DNA of 64,000 nucleotides from CAZJFH01 sp964545205 (GCA_964545205.1 CAZJFH010000001.1:79916-143915), one strand, 5' to 3'. Shown: positions 46,487 to 56,289, numbered from the stretch's first letter. The notes: a model not told the origin generated them from the letters alone. Numbers and translations: made by a program.

Positions 46487-47666
46487 CCTGAGCGATGCCG
46501 TCGTCGTGCTCGGCGGCGGCCCGGCCGGGCTGATGGCGGCCGAGGCGGCGGCGCGGGCCGGCGTGGCCGCGCACGTCTTCGACGCCATGCCGAGCCCCGG
46601 CCGCAAGTTCCTGCTCGCCGGCCGCGGCGGCCTCAACCTGACCCATTCCGAGCCCCTGCCCGCCTTGCTGGCCCGCTACGGCGCCGCCGCCGAGCGGCTG
46701 GCGCCGATGATCGCCGCCTTCCCGCCGCAGGCGGTGCGCGACTGGGCGACGGGGCTCGGCATCGGCACCTTCGTCGGCAGTTCGGGGCGCGTGTTTCCCG
46801 ACGCGTTCAAGGCCGCTCCGCTGCTGCGCGCCTGGCTGCGCGAGCTCAAGGCGCGCGGCGTGCAGGTGCACGCGCGCAAGCGCTGGAGCGGCTTCGACGC
46901 CGACGGCCGCCTCGTCTTCGCCGACGGCGGCGTGGTGCGCGCCGGCGCCACGGTGCTGGCCTTCGGCGGCGCGTCGTGGCCCAACCTGGGCTCCGACGGC
47001 GGCTGGGTGCCGCTGCTGGAGGCGCGCGGCATCGCCGTCGAACGCCTGCGGCCGGCCAATTGCGGCTTCGCCGTCGCCTGGCCGGCCGGCCTGCCGCGCG
47101 GCTTCGAGGGCGTCCCGCTGAAGAACCTCGGCCTCAGTTTCGCCGGCCGCGGCCTGCGCGGCGAGGTGGTGCTGACCGAATACGGCATCGAGGGCGGCGG
47201 CGTCTACGCGCTGTCGGCGGCGCTGCGCGAGGCCATCGAGCGCGACGGCGCGGCGACGCTGCTGCTCGACCTCAAGGGCGACCTGTCGCCGGCCCAGGTC
47301 GCCGAGCGGCTGCGGCGGCCGCGCGGCGGCGCCTCGCTGTCGACCTGGCTGAAGAAGGCGCTCAACCTGCCGCCGGCGGCGGCGACGCTGCTGCGGGCGT
47401 TCGGCGGCGACGACCTCGCCGCGGCGATCAAGGCGCTGCCGCTGCCGCTGACCGCGCCGCGCCCGATCGCCGAGGCGATCTCCTCGGCCGGCGGCGTGCG
47501 CTTCGACCAGCTCGACGACGGCCTGATGCTGCGCGCGCAGCCCGGCGTCTTCGTCGCCGGCGAGATGCTCGACTGGGAGGCGCCGACCGGCGGCTACCTG
47601 CTGCAGGCCTGCCTGTCGACCGGCCGCTGGGCCGGCGCGCGGGCGGCCGAACGGCTGCGCGCCTAG
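46476..47666 (+). CDS. TIGR03862-type NAD(P)/FAD-dependent flavoprotein
   Basis: A 396-residue flavoprotein of the HI0933/BaiN-like family. The dinucleotide motif is VVLGGGPAGLMAAEAAARAG, followed by GRKFLLAGRGGLNLTHSE, VFPDAFKAAPLLRAWL, LAFGGASWPNLGSDGGW and the C-terminal VAGEMLDWEAPTGGYLLQ. Members reduce unusual substrates, some being bile-acid or flavin reductases, but most are uncharacterised. It overlaps the DMT gene by 11 bases, hinting at a transport-reduction pair, and the EF-hand gene by 4 bases tail to tail. Confidence 0.88.
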   Translation: MDLDLSDAVVVLGGGPAGLMAAEAAARAGVAAHVFDAMPSPGRKFLLAGRGGLNLTHSEPLPALLARYGAAAERLAPMIAAFPPQAVRDWATGLGIGTFVGSSGRVFPDAFKAAPLLRAWLRELKARGVQVHARKRWSGFDADGRLVFADGGVVRAGATVLAFGGASWPNLGSDGGWVPLLEARGIAVERLRPANCGFAVAWPAGLPRGFEGVPLKNLGLSFAGRGLRGEVVLTEYGIEGGGVYALSAALREAIERDGAATLLLDLKGDLSPAQVAERLRRPRGGASLSTWLKKALNLPPAAATLLRAFGGDDLAAAIKALPLPLTAPRPIAEAISSAGGVRFDQLDDGLMLRAQPGVFVAGEMLDWEAPTGGYLLQACLSTGRWAGARAAERLRA

Positions 47667-48100
47667 AACAGCATGCCCAGCGCGTCGCCGAAGCCGATGT
47701 TCTCGCGGGCGTTGGCCATTTCGCGCACCGTGACGCGGCCGTCCTCGTTCTCGTCGAGGAACCGCAGGTCCTCGGCAAGCTGGGCTTCCCACTCGGCGCG
47801 GGTCAGCATCCCGTCGTCGTTCTCGTCGAGCACCCCGAACAGCTGCCCCAGCAGCGCCTGCTGATTGGGCGCGGCGATGACGCTCGGCGGCACCTCGGCG
47901 CTGACGAAGTCCTGGCGTGGAATCGGCCCCTCGCCGTCGGCGGCGAAGCTGCGGAACGTCTGCAGGCTGTTGGCCCGGATCTCTTCCAGGGTGGTGTAGA
48001 AGCCGTCGCTGGCCTCTTCGGGGAACGGCACCTCCTTGGCCTGGGCGCCGCTCGCGGCCAGCGCCGCCAGGGCGGCGGCGGCGGCGATCGTGCGGATCAT
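47663..48100 (-). CDS. Secreted EF-hand protein
   Basis: A 145-residue protein with a signal peptide (cut near AQAKE) and two adjacent EF-hand loops near the C-terminus: DENDDGMLTRAEW and DENEDGRVTVREM. Each has Asp at 1, 3 and 5 (or its Glu variant), Gly at 6 and Glu at 12, so calcium binding is likely. It is probably periplasmic. Function unknown. It follows the AEC transporter on the minus strand by about 64 bases. Confidence 0.82.
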   Translation of the reverse strand: MIRTIAAAAALAALAASGAQAKEVPFPEEASDGFYTTLEEIRANSLQTFRSFAADGEGPIPRQDFVSAEVPPSVIAAPNQQALLGQLFGVLDENDDGMLTRAEWEAQLAEDLRFLDENEDGRVTVREMANARENIGFGDALGMLF

Positions 48101-48164
48101 GCTGTCCTCTCCGTTTCGGCTAAGCCATATGGCGAGCCAACAGGCCGCCGGCGGCCTTGTTCCC

Positions 48165-49082
48165 CTAAAGCACCAGCGCCAGCAGCAGCGGCAGGGTGAC
48201 GAAGCTCAGCGCGGTCGAGATCAGCACGATGCTGGCGACCTCGCCGGGGCGGACGTTGAACTTCTGCGCGAACAGGTAGTTGAACACCGCGGTCGGCATG
48301 GCGCTCTGGATCACCAGCACGCCGGCCGCCTGCGGCCCGAGCCCCAGCGCCCAGGCCACCGCCCAGGCGACGCCGGCGCCCATGGCGAGGCGCAGCACCG
48401 ACAGCGCCGCGGTGCGCGCCAGCCCGGCGACCTGGAGCTGGCCCAGCGCGACGCCGAGCGCCATCAGCATCAGCGGCACCGCGAGCTGTCCGAGCAGGCC
48501 GGTGGTGTTGGCCAGCCACTCCGGCACCGGGATGTCGAAGCCCAGGAAGATCAGCGCCAGCGCGGTGGCGTGCAGGATCGGCAGCCGCAGCAGCCGGCGC
48601 AGGTCGACCGAGCCCATGACGATGGCGACGCCGCCGGTGAAGTGGATCACCGTCGTCGTGGTGAAATAGACGATGGCCAGCGCCAGCCCCTCGTCGCCGA
48701 ACGCGAACAGGCACAGCGGCAGGCCCATGTTGCCGGTGTTGGGGAACATCAGCGACGGCAGGAAGGCGCGCAGCGGCAGCCGCGCCGCCTTGAGCGCGGC
48801 GACGCCGACCACGGCGAAGCCGGCCGAGGTCGCCATCGTCGCCAGCACCATCTCGCCCAGCGCATCGGCGCCGAAGCGCATCCTGGTCAGGGTGGCGAAG
48901 ACCAGGCACGGCGCCGCGACATGGGTCACGACCTCGGTCACGAACACGCTGTCGAACGGCCGCCCCAGCCGCACCCAGCCGTAGCCGGCGGCGGCGATCA
49001 GGAACACCGGCGCGATGACGGTGAGGATGTCGGCGAGGACGGTCAGGATCAGAACACCGCGCCGCGCGCCGACACCGGCCAC
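48165..49082 (-). CDS. AEC (auxin efflux carrier) family transporter
   Basis: About 305 residues, ten hydrophobic helices in two bundles. PNTGNMGLPLCLFAFG and QSAMPTAVFNYLFAQKF match the two conserved crossing regions of AEC proteins, which carry carboxylates, amino acids or auxin. The start is uncertain. GTG at 49082 is the nearest standard codon and overlaps the upstream gene by 34 bases; CTG at 49052 would give a CTGA junction with the upstream stop, but no ribosome site supports either. It is last in the five-gene run starting at 54712. Confidence 0.85.
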   Translation of the reverse strand: MAGVGARRGVLILTVLADILTVIAPVFLIAAAGYGWVRLGRPFDSVFVTEVVTHVAAPCLVFATLTRMRFGADALGEMVLATMATSAGFAVVGVAALKAARLPLRAFLPSLMFPNTGNMGLPLCLFAFGDEGLALAIVYFTTTTVIHFTGGVAIVMGSVDLRRLLRLPILHATALALIFLGFDIPVPEWLANTTGLLGQLAVPLMLMALGVALGQLQVAGLARTAALSVLRLAMGAGVAWAVAWALGLGPQAAGVLVIQSAMPTAVFNYLFAQKFNVRPGEVASIVLISTALSFVTLPLLLALVL

Positions 49083-50167
49083 AATTCGGCGACGCGGCCG
49101 TGCGCGACGCCGACATACCAGTCGTGCAGGTTGACGGTCGGATCGCAATGGCCGGGCACCAGCAGCAGCCGCGCCCCGAGCTGCGGCGCGTCGCCGGGGA
49201 AGGCGAAGACGCCGTGCTCGTCGGACAGGCCGCGGCAGGCCGCCTCGGGCATGCCGTGGACCAGCGGCAGCCCGGAATCGACGGCGACCGCCTTCAGCCC
49301 GGCGTCGACGACGGCGCGGCCCTGGCCGGCGGTGCTGACCACCCCGGCGAGCACGAACAGCGCCTGCTCGAAATCGGCCACGGGGCGGCCGTCCTCGCGC
49401 AGGTTGCGGCGGTAATCGGCGTCCATGAACACGTATGAGCCGGGCTGGATCTCGGTGTAGACGCCGCTTCCGGACTCCAGCGGATAGGTGCCGGTGCCGC
49501 CGCCGGTGATCACGTCGCAGGGCAGGCCGGCGCCGGCGATCAGGTCGCGGCTCAGCCGCGCCGCCGCGACGGCCGCGTCGATGGCGTTGGCGCGCTCCTC
49601 GGGCGTGCGCAGGTGCTGCGCGGCGCCGTGATAGGCCTGCAGGCCGCGAAACCGCAAGCCGGGCGCGCGATCGACGGCCTTGGCGAGGTCCAGCGCCGGC
49701 GCGCCGGCCGCGACGCCGCAGCGGCCGGTTCCGACGTCGATCTCGACCAGCACGTCGATCTCGACGCCCGCCCGCTCGGCGGCGGCCGACAGCGCGGCGA
49801 CGCCCCGGGGATCGTCGACGCAGACGCCGACGCGGGCGCGGCGCGCCAGCGCGACCAGCCGGCGGATCTTGGGCTCGGCGACGACCTCGTTGCTGACCAG
49901 CACGTCCTCGACGCCCTGCTGCACCATGATCTCGGCCTCCGAGACCTTCTGGCAGCACACCCCGACGGCGCCGAGCGCGATCTGGCGCCGGGCGATCAGC
50001 GGGCTCTTGTGGGTCTTGGCGTGCGGCCTGAGCGCGACGCCGGCGGTCGCCGCGAACTCGGCCATGCGCTCGAGGTTGCGCGCCATGGCGTCGAGGTCGA
50101 CGATCAGCGCCGGGGTGTCGACGGCCTCGAGCGGATCGCCGGGGCGGGCGGGCGGCGGGGTGGTCAT
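49049..50167 (-). CDS. D-threonine aldolase-like PLP enzyme (DSD1 family)
   Basis: A 372-residue fold-type III PLP enzyme with alanine-racemase-like N-terminal barrel. The PLP lysine is Lys51 in RPHAKTHKS. The C-terminal metal site reads PGHCDPTVNLHDW, giving His340-x-Asp342. The H-x-D pair is that of D-threonine aldolases, whereas D-serine dehydratases use H-x-C. It should cleave D-threonine or D-beta-hydroxyaspartate type substrates to glycine or similar. It begins one base after the EAL gene stop, so it sits in the c-di-GMP run, an odd partner. Confidence 0.83.
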   Translation of the reverse strand: MTTPPPARPGDPLEAVDTPALIVDLDAMARNLERMAEFAATAGVALRPHAKTHKSPLIARRQIALGAVGVCCQKVSEAEIMVQQGVEDVLVSNEVVAEPKIRRLVALARRARVGVCVDDPRGVAALSAAAERAGVEIDVLVEIDVGTGRCGVAAGAPALDLAKAVDRAPGLRFRGLQAYHGAAQHLRTPEERANAIDAAVAAARLSRDLIAGAGLPCDVITGGGTGTYPLESGSGVYTEIQPGSYVFMDADYRRNLREDGRPVADFEQALFVLAGVVSTAGQGRAVVDAGLKAVAVDSGLPLVHGMPEAACRGLSDEHGVFAFPGDAPQLGARLLLVPGHCDPTVNLHDWYVGVAHGRVAELWPVSARGAVF

Positions 50168-50168
50168 G

Positions 50169-51818
50169 TCAACGGCTCCGGGCGAACAGGCTGACGTTGG
50201 GCAGCGGCTCGAAATCCTGCACCGATTTCGACGGCTTGCCGAACAGGTATCCCTGGGCGAAGTCGCAACCGCAGTCGCGCACGAAGCCCAGGCTTTCCGG
50301 GGTGTCGACCATCTCGGCGATGGTTTCGACGTCCAGGCGCTTGCACAAGGCGGTCAGCGCGGTGAGGAAGGCGCGGCCCTTGTTGGCGCGCTGGGCGTTG
50401 CGCACGGCGCTGCCGTCGAGCTTGACCACGTCGACCTCGAGCGTGCTCAGGTACTGGAAGCTGGCGGCGCCGGCGCCGAAGTCGTCGAGGCACACCGGAT
50501 AGCCCCAGCCGCGCAGGCCCTGGATGAAGGCGTTGGCCGAGTCGAGATCGCTCATCCGCGCCGATTCGGTGATCTCGAACAGCAGCTTGCCCTGGGTCCA
50601 CAGGTTCTCCTTGAGCAACCGGTGCAGCGATTCGACGAACCACGGCTTGCCGATCGAATGGCCCGAGAGGTTGACGGCCAGCCGGTAGCGGGTGCTGTTG
50701 CGCGGCCACTGGCCCAGCCATTCGATGGCCTTGCGGGCGATCGCCAGATCGAATTCGGGGATCAGCCCGGTCTCTTCGGCGAAGGCGATGTGGCGGTAGG
50801 GCGAGGCGCCGGCGTCGGCATGGAACCGGCACAGCGCCTCGTGGTGATGGATCTTGCCGGTGCGCACGTCGACGATCGGCTGCATGGCGATGTCGAACTG
50901 CGCCAGGGCGACGATGCTCTTGAACTCGTTGATGTCCTTGGCCGCCGTCTGGACCAGCGAGGTCATGCTGGCCGACAGGCTGCGCAGGTTGAAGTCGGCC
51001 CCCTGCGCCTCGCGGAACCTGTTCATGGCGTACATCAGGCCCTTGGCGAGGTCCTCCTCGGTGACCCCGGCGACGTCGCCGGTCGGCATGCTGCTGGCGA
51101 CCACGGCGACGCCCTCGCCCGCCGGATCCATGTCGCGGACGATCTCGGCCAGCCGGCTCTTGAGCGCGTCGATGTCGTCGCCGACGGCGTGGATCAGCGA
51201 ATAGCGGCCGTCCGCGACCTGGGCGGCGGAATTGCCGCCGACCGAGCCGGCGCGGATGCAGGCGCCGACCTCCTCGCGCAGCCGCGCCCGCGCGGCCATG
51301 TCCAGTCGCTGGTCCAGGCTGGCGAGCCCCGGCAGCGCCAGCACCGTCAGCTCGGCGCCCTCCAGGTCCTTGAGCCGCTGCGAGGCCAGGGCCGCGAAGG
51401 TGGCGGCGTCGTGCAGCCCGCCGGGATGGACGCCGTGGACCGGCTGGGCGCCGGCGCCGCCCATGCGCAGGGCCAGAAAGTAGTTGCCGGCGATCGGATC
51501 GAGGCAGTAGCCGGTCATCAGCATCGGCAGCAGCCCGCCCTGCGGCGCGCGCACCCGCACCGCGGTGGCCTCGATGCGCTGCTTGCGCGCCGCCGCCTTC
51601 ACCGCCTCGGCGACGATCGGCCCGTCGGCCGGCGCCACCAGATCGCGAAGCGCGACGCCGACCATCGCCTCGTGGCCGCGGCCGAGGAAGGCCTCGGTGG
51701 CGCCGGCGGCGAAGACGACGTCGAGGTCGCGATCGACCTCGAGCAGCAGGTCGGCCCAGGCGAAGGCCAGGGCCACGTAACGGTCGCGGTCGTTGCGGAC
51801 GCTCGTCGGGGAACCCAT
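50169..51818 (-). CDS. EAL-domain protein, probable c-di-GMP phosphodiesterase
   Basis: A 549-residue protein. The N-terminus is PAS-like (LLLEVDRDLDVVFAAGATEAFLG). A middle region of about 180 residues is not recognised. The EAL domain starts near 300. The signature HHEALCRF, the VNLSG Asn, LFEITES, LDDFGAG, DVVKLDG, AEMVDTPE and FAQGYLFGKP motifs keep the residues used for metal and substrate, so hydrolysis of cyclic di-GMP is likely, although loop 6 (DDFGAGAAS) is atypical. AGGAAGGAAA precedes the start. Cytosolic; no membrane helix seen. Confidence 0.88.
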   Translation of the reverse strand: MGSPTSVRNDRDRYVALAFAWADLLLEVDRDLDVVFAAGATEAFLGRGHEAMVGVALRDLVAPADGPIVAEAVKAAARKQRIEATAVRVRAPQGGLLPMLMTGYCLDPIAGNYFLALRMGGAGAQPVHGVHPGGLHDAATFAALASQRLKDLEGAELTVLALPGLASLDQRLDMAARARLREEVGACIRAGSVGGNSAAQVADGRYSLIHAVGDDIDALKSRLAEIVRDMDPAGEGVAVVASSMPTGDVAGVTEEDLAKGLMYAMNRFREAQGADFNLRSLSASMTSLVQTAAKDINEFKSIVALAQFDIAMQPIVDVRTGKIHHHEALCRFHADAGASPYRHIAFAEETGLIPEFDLAIARKAIEWLGQWPRNSTRYRLAVNLSGHSIGKPWFVESLHRLLKENLWTQGKLLFEITESARMSDLDSANAFIQGLRGWGYPVCLDDFGAGAASFQYLSTLEVDVVKLDGSAVRNAQRANKGRAFLTALTALCKRLDVETIAEMVDTPESLGFVRDCGCDFAQGYLFGKPSKSVQDFEPLPNVSLFARSR

Positions 51819-51836
51819 CCGGTTTCCTTCCTGGGG

Positions 51837-53063
51837 TCAGACGCCGCCGGCATTGAACAGGTCGAGCTGCCATTCCATGGCGGCCGCCGACATCGCATAG
51901 CCGCCGGCGGCGGTGGGGCCGAGCACGTCGCCGACGGGGACGCCGCCGATTCGGGACTGCACCTCGGCCGCGACCTCCGGGCTCAGGCCCGCCCGCCAGC
52001 AAAGCGCGCAGATCGCCTTGGCGCTGCCCGAGCGCAGCACGTCGATCACCGTGAGCAGCGGCAGTTCGGTGACGACGTGCAGCGCCGCGATGACGAAGGT
52101 GCGATCCTGCGAGACGATGGCGGCCAGCACGCTGGCGTCGTCGAGCTGGCCGGCCTCGTGCTGCGCCCGCAGCTGGTCGATCCGCGCGTCCAGCCGCGCC
52201 TGGTCGTTGCCGCGGGCCGGCTTGGCGATGGCCTCGCGCACCCGCTGCTGCGCGACCTTTTGCAGGTCCTGGGCCAGCTTCGGATCGAGCGCGTGGCGCT
52301 GCACCAGCTTGGCCAGCAGATGGTCGGCCAGGATGCCGGCCAGCTTCACGGTGGCGGCATGGGGTATGCCGTCGCGCTCGACCAGCGCCTCCTGCCACGG
52401 CGGCACGTCGCTGGCGCGATCGATCAGGCGGTCGAGGGTCTCTTCGCGGATCTGGGCCTTGCCGTTGCGCAGCAGATGGGTGACGGCGGGCACGCTGCCG
52501 CTGTCGACCAGCGCGTCGGTGACCACCGAGCCGAGGTCGTTGCGGCGGGCGATGGCCGAGAGCGCCCTGTCGGAAGCGCCGGCGCCGATGATCTCGATCA
52601 GGTCCGTGTCCTCGAGCACCGGCGAATGCTCGAGCACCGGCAGCGCCACCAGTTCCTCGGTGTCGCGCGCCAGACTGGCGATCAGATCGTAGGGCGCGGC
52701 GATCTTGTCCTTGAGCGTCTCGGCGACGGCGTGGCGGACTCGCATGGCCTGGTCGCGCCCCAGCATCCCCAGGATGCGCTGCACGACGTCGTCGGACTCG
52801 GCCTTCCAGCTCTGGCCGATGCGGCGCCCGAGCGCCGAGCGCACCGCTTCCGAGGCATCCTCGGCCAGGAAGGCGTCGGCCTTGTGCGGCGTCGCCGGAT
52901 TGGCGGCGACGGCGGCGCGCACCTCCGGATCCTCGTCCTGGGCCAGGAAATACAGCATCTCCGGCGGCAGATCGGGCCGCGCCGCCAGTTCGCGCCGGAC
53001 CGCCGCCTCGCCTTCGCGGGCAAGTTGCTTGACCTTCTCGTAGTCGGCGGGCTGCGCCGTCAT
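51837..53063 (-). CDS. DUF2336 domain protein
   Basis: A 408-residue helical-repeat protein of the DUF2336 family, common in Rhodospirillales and relatives. The repeats are HEAT-like (LAQDEDPEVRAAVAANPATP, LLRNGKAQIREETLDRLI). It has no catalytic motif, and these proteins are thought to be protein-protein adaptors. It overlaps the GGDEF gene by 4 bases and is 18 bases from the EAL gene, so it probably works with them. The start at 53063 is set by this overlap. Confidence 0.82.
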   Translation of the reverse strand: MTAQPADYEKVKQLAREGEAAVRRELAARPDLPPEMLYFLAQDEDPEVRAAVAANPATPHKADAFLAEDASEAVRSALGRRIGQSWKAESDDVVQRILGMLGRDQAMRVRHAVAETLKDKIAAPYDLIASLARDTEELVALPVLEHSPVLEDTDLIEIIGAGASDRALSAIARRNDLGSVVTDALVDSGSVPAVTHLLRNGKAQIREETLDRLIDRASDVPPWQEALVERDGIPHAATVKLAGILADHLLAKLVQRHALDPKLAQDLQKVAQQRVREAIAKPARGNDQARLDARIDQLRAQHEAGQLDDASVLAAIVSQDRTFVIAALHVVTELPLLTVIDVLRSGSAKAICALCWRAGLSPEVAAEVQSRIGGVPVGDVLGPTAAGGYAMSAAAMEWQLDLFNAGGV

Positions 53064-54712
53064 CGGGCGCCTCCCCCCGGCGCCAGGGCATAGCCGCCCT
53101 TGCCGTCGCGCTTGACGCCGTACATCACCGAATCGGCGCGGGCCAGCAGGTCCTCGATGCTCTCGCGCCCCTTCGGATCGTAGGTCACGACGCCGATCGA
53201 CATGCCGAGCGGATTGGCGGCCGTGCCCGAGAACCGGCGCAGGGAGGCGCTGGCGACCTGCAGCACCTTGGCGCGGCGCTCGGCGGCCTGGCGGCCGGCG
53301 CCGTCGAGCCAGATGACGAACTCGTCGCCGCCGATCCGCGCCACCAGATCGGTGGGACGGGTGTTGTTGCGCAGCAGGTCGCGGACGAACACCAGCGCGT
53401 CGTCGCCGGCCGAGTGGCCGTGGACGTCGTTGACGTCCTTGAAGTTGTCGAGGTCCACGAACATCAGCGCCGCCGCGCGCGGCGAGCGCTGCATGCGCTG
53501 CAGCCGCCGGCGCACCTCTTCCAGGAAGCCGCGGCGGTTGAGCAGTCCGGTGAGCGGATCCGTCTGGGCGATCGCCACCAGCCGGCGGTGGTTGTGGAGC
53601 TGCTCGATGGCGATCGCCGCCTGGGTCGCGAACAGCACCGCCAGTTCGCGGTCCTCGGGCTCCCAGACCAGCTCGTCCTCGAAGCGCCACAGCAGCAGCA
53701 GGCCGTTGTCCTGGTCGCGGCAGCGGCAGGGGGCGATCAGCACGCGCCAGGACTCGAGGTCGAGGCTGACGACGTCGTGGCGGTCGAACCTGGCCAGCAC
53801 CGTCTGGATCGCGCGCTGCTCGCCGGCCTCGCCATAGGTCGCGAGCTGCTCGAATTCGGGGGACTCGGCGGCCAGCGACGGCGTCGCGCCCCAGATCTGG
53901 CAGCCGCTGGCGCCCAAGCCCTTCGACACCGCCTCGGCGGCGGTGGCCAGCATGCGCCCGGGATCGATCTCGTCGCGAAACATGCCCAGAACCTTGCCCA
54001 CCAGCCGCTCGCGCTGCAGCGCCTGGGCCAACGAGCGGTCGCGGGCACGATCGGCGCTGATGTCGCGGCAGACGCCGCGCGCCCCGATCCACCTGCCGTC
54101 GGCATCGTAGAGCGGGATCGCCGAAACCTGGTGCGTGGCGGTGGTGCCGTCGGCCTGGCGCAGGCCGATCTCGGCGTTCTCCACCGGGATCGGCGTCGTG
54201 AACGGCAGCGCCGCCATGCGGTCGAGGCCGCGGCACAGGCTGTCGGCGGCAAGACGGCCGAGCAGCTCCTTCTCGCCGTAGCCCAGGGCGCCGCGGCGCG
54301 AGACGAAGGTCACGACGCCCTCGGCGTCGCACTCCCAGCCGAACACCCCGGAGATGTCGAGCAGGTCGCGAAAGCGCTGCCGGGAATCGACCAGGGCGTT
54401 CTTCAGGTTGGCGTCCAGCGTGCGGTCGTGGCCGAGAACCAGCACCACGCCGGCATCGCCGCGCGGCACCGCGGTGAGCTCGATCACCGTCTCCTCGCAG
54501 GCGTCGTCGAGCGACAGCGTCTCCTGCACCGGCGCCGCGTCGACGCGGGCGGCAAGCGCCCCCGCGCGCTCGAAGAAGTCGCCATGGAGTTCGGCCACAC
54601 GGGCCGCCGCCGCGTTCCAGGCCGCCGGCGCCCCGTACCGGGCGAAGGCCACGGCGGGAATCGGCGACATCAGCCATCCCTCGCGGCTCAGAAGTTCCTC
54701 CGCCCCGCTCAC
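53060..54712 (-). CDS. Diguanylate cyclase with PAS and GAF domains
   Basis: A 550-residue protein: a PAS-like region (about 110-215, with FGWECDAEGVVTFVSRRGAL and the PAC stretch GARGVCRDISADR), a GAF domain (about 230-370), and a GGDEF domain. The active site is intact (ARIGGDEFVIWL), and the product-inhibition site RxxD is present five residues before it (RPTD). It should make cyclic di-GMP and be held in check by its product. The first gene of the run; a Met 14 codons later is an alternative start. Confidence 0.92.
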   Translation of the reverse strand: MSGAEELLSREGWLMSPIPAVAFARYGAPAAWNAAAARVAELHGDFFERAGALAARVDAAPVQETLSLDDACEETVIELTAVPRGDAGVVLVLGHDRTLDANLKNALVDSRQRFRDLLDISGVFGWECDAEGVVTFVSRRGALGYGEKELLGRLAADSLCRGLDRMAALPFTTPIPVENAEIGLRQADGTTATHQVSAIPLYDADGRWIGARGVCRDISADRARDRSLAQALQRERLVGKVLGMFRDEIDPGRMLATAAEAVSKGLGASGCQIWGATPSLAAESPEFEQLATYGEAGEQRAIQTVLARFDRHDVVSLDLESWRVLIAPCRCRDQDNGLLLLWRFEDELVWEPEDRELAVLFATQAAIAIEQLHNHRRLVAIAQTDPLTGLLNRRGFLEEVRRRLQRMQRSPRAAALMFVDLDNFKDVNDVHGHSAGDDALVFVRDLLRNNTRPTDLVARIGGDEFVIWLDGAGRQAAERRAKVLQVASASLRRFSGTAANPLGMSIGVVTYDPKGRESIEDLLARADSVMYGVKRDGKGGYALAPGGGAR

Positions 54713-54995
54713 CGGCGATCCACCCCTCCAGGTCCCGACCCTATTCTATAGCGCGCCCGACGCGGCGCACCAACCACAGAAAAGGCCGGTGGTATCACCG
54801 GAGCCGACTTTGCGCCCGCAGTCGACGGATTTTCCCGGTTCATGGCCGGATTCCGGGCAAATCCGCGGTAGCGCTCTTGCGCGGCCCGCCCGTCCTCGTG
54901 TCCGGGCGACAAATTTTCGCCCGGATGACCAAGGTCAAGACCATGTTGCCCGCCTCCCGCTAGAGTGAGACTATGTCGCATCCTGGGAGAAGAGC

Positions 54996-55415
54996 ATGAC
55001 CGCCAGCCATCTTCATGACGACTCCGACCGCCTCAAGCGCCACGGCATTCGCGCGACCCGGCCGCGGCTGGCGGTGATGGAGCTGATCCGCCAGGGCAGC
55101 GGCACCCACGTCACCAGCGACAGCCTGCATCGCGACGCCATGGAACGGCGCATGCCGCTGAGCCTGGCGACGATCTACAACACCCTGCACCAGTTCTCCT
55201 CGGCCGGGCTGCTGCGGCGGATGGAGGTCGGCGGGCGGATGGTGTTCTGCACCAACACCCACGAGCACCACCATTTCGTCGACGAGACCACCGGCCAGGT
55301 CCAGGACATTCCCCCCGGCGTCCCGCAGGTCAGCAACCTGCCGCCGCCGCCCGACGGCTGGGAGATCGCCGGCGTCGACGTGATGGTGCGCATCCGCCCC
55401 GCCCGCCGAGGCTGA
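54996..55415 (+). CDS. irr: Fur-family iron response regulator Irr
   Basis: A 139-residue Fur-family protein. The winged helix reads LKRHGIRATRPRLAVMELI through LSLATIYNTLHQFSSAGLL. The metal/haem region HEHHHFVDETTGQVQDIP matches Irr, the alphaproteobacterial regulator that represses iron-use genes until haem triggers its loss. The typical haem-regulatory GCPCKG-type N-terminal motif is not present, as in many Irr proteins outside Bradyrhizobium. GGGAGAAG precedes the ATG. The next gene downstream, on the other strand, is a peroxiredoxin. Confidence 0.87.
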   Translation: MTASHLHDDSDRLKRHGIRATRPRLAVMELIRQGSGTHVTSDSLHRDAMERRMPLSLATIYNTLHQFSSAGLLRRMEVGGRMVFCTNTHEHHHFVDETTGQVQDIPPGVPQVSNLPPPPDGWEIAGVDVMVRIRPARRG

Positions 55416-55425
55416 GCCGTCCATC

Positions 55426-55461
55426 CCCGCGAAAGCGCAAGGCTCTCAGGGATTTCGCGGG
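55426..55461. terminator. Hairpin after irr
   Basis: CCCGCGAAA (55426-55434) pairs with TTTCGCGGG (55453-55461). It lies just after the irr stop and, lacking a T-run, may be a weak terminator or a repeat arm. CCCGCGAAAGG follows again at 55472, so the unit is partly duplicated. Confidence 0.4.
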
Positions 55462-55526
55462 AGGCGTCATGCCCGCGAAAGGATTCCGGTGCAAAACCCC
55501 TTCCGCCGCGGGAACTCCTCTTGGAG

Positions 55527-55633
55527 GTCATGCCCGGGCTTGACCCGGGCATCCACGTTTCTCTGCCAAAACAGTGCCTTAGGAGCTCGTTCGGCGGCGC
55601 CGCGTGGATGGCCGGGACGAGCCCGGCCATGAC
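55527..55633. repeat. Inverted pair of GTCATG-CCGGGC repeat arms
   Basis: The left arm is at 55527-55557 (GTCATGCCCGGGCTTGACC...ATCCACG), itself a hairpin. The right arm, 55603-55633 (CGTGGATGGCCGGG...CATGAC), is its near complement. The two enclose about 45 bases. This is a common dispersed palindrome of alphaproteobacterial genomes. The 352-base gap between irr and the peroxiredoxin holds only this and the hairpin at 55426; I see no gene in it. Confidence 0.7.
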
Positions 55634-55767
55634 GGGCGCAGGTGCATGACCTTTTTGCACCATAATCCGAAAGCCGGCATCCATCCCTGTGGCGTTTCAA
55701 CAGGTTGCGACGCCTCAGGAATGGGCTCCCGCTGCCGCGGGAGCGACGGCGGGCCGGGCAGACGTCT

Positions 55768-56289
<522 letters not shown>

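Noticed and set aside
49049..49052. CTG start for the AEC transporter, parallel to the DUF2269 case
   Set aside because: A CTGA junction exists, but there is no ribosome site and an in-frame GTG at 49082 is available, so the standard codon was preferred.
54946..54974. Promoter of irr (TTGCCC, 17 bases, GACTAT)
   Set aside because: The spacing is right, but both boxes match consensus poorly, so it is not listed as a feature.
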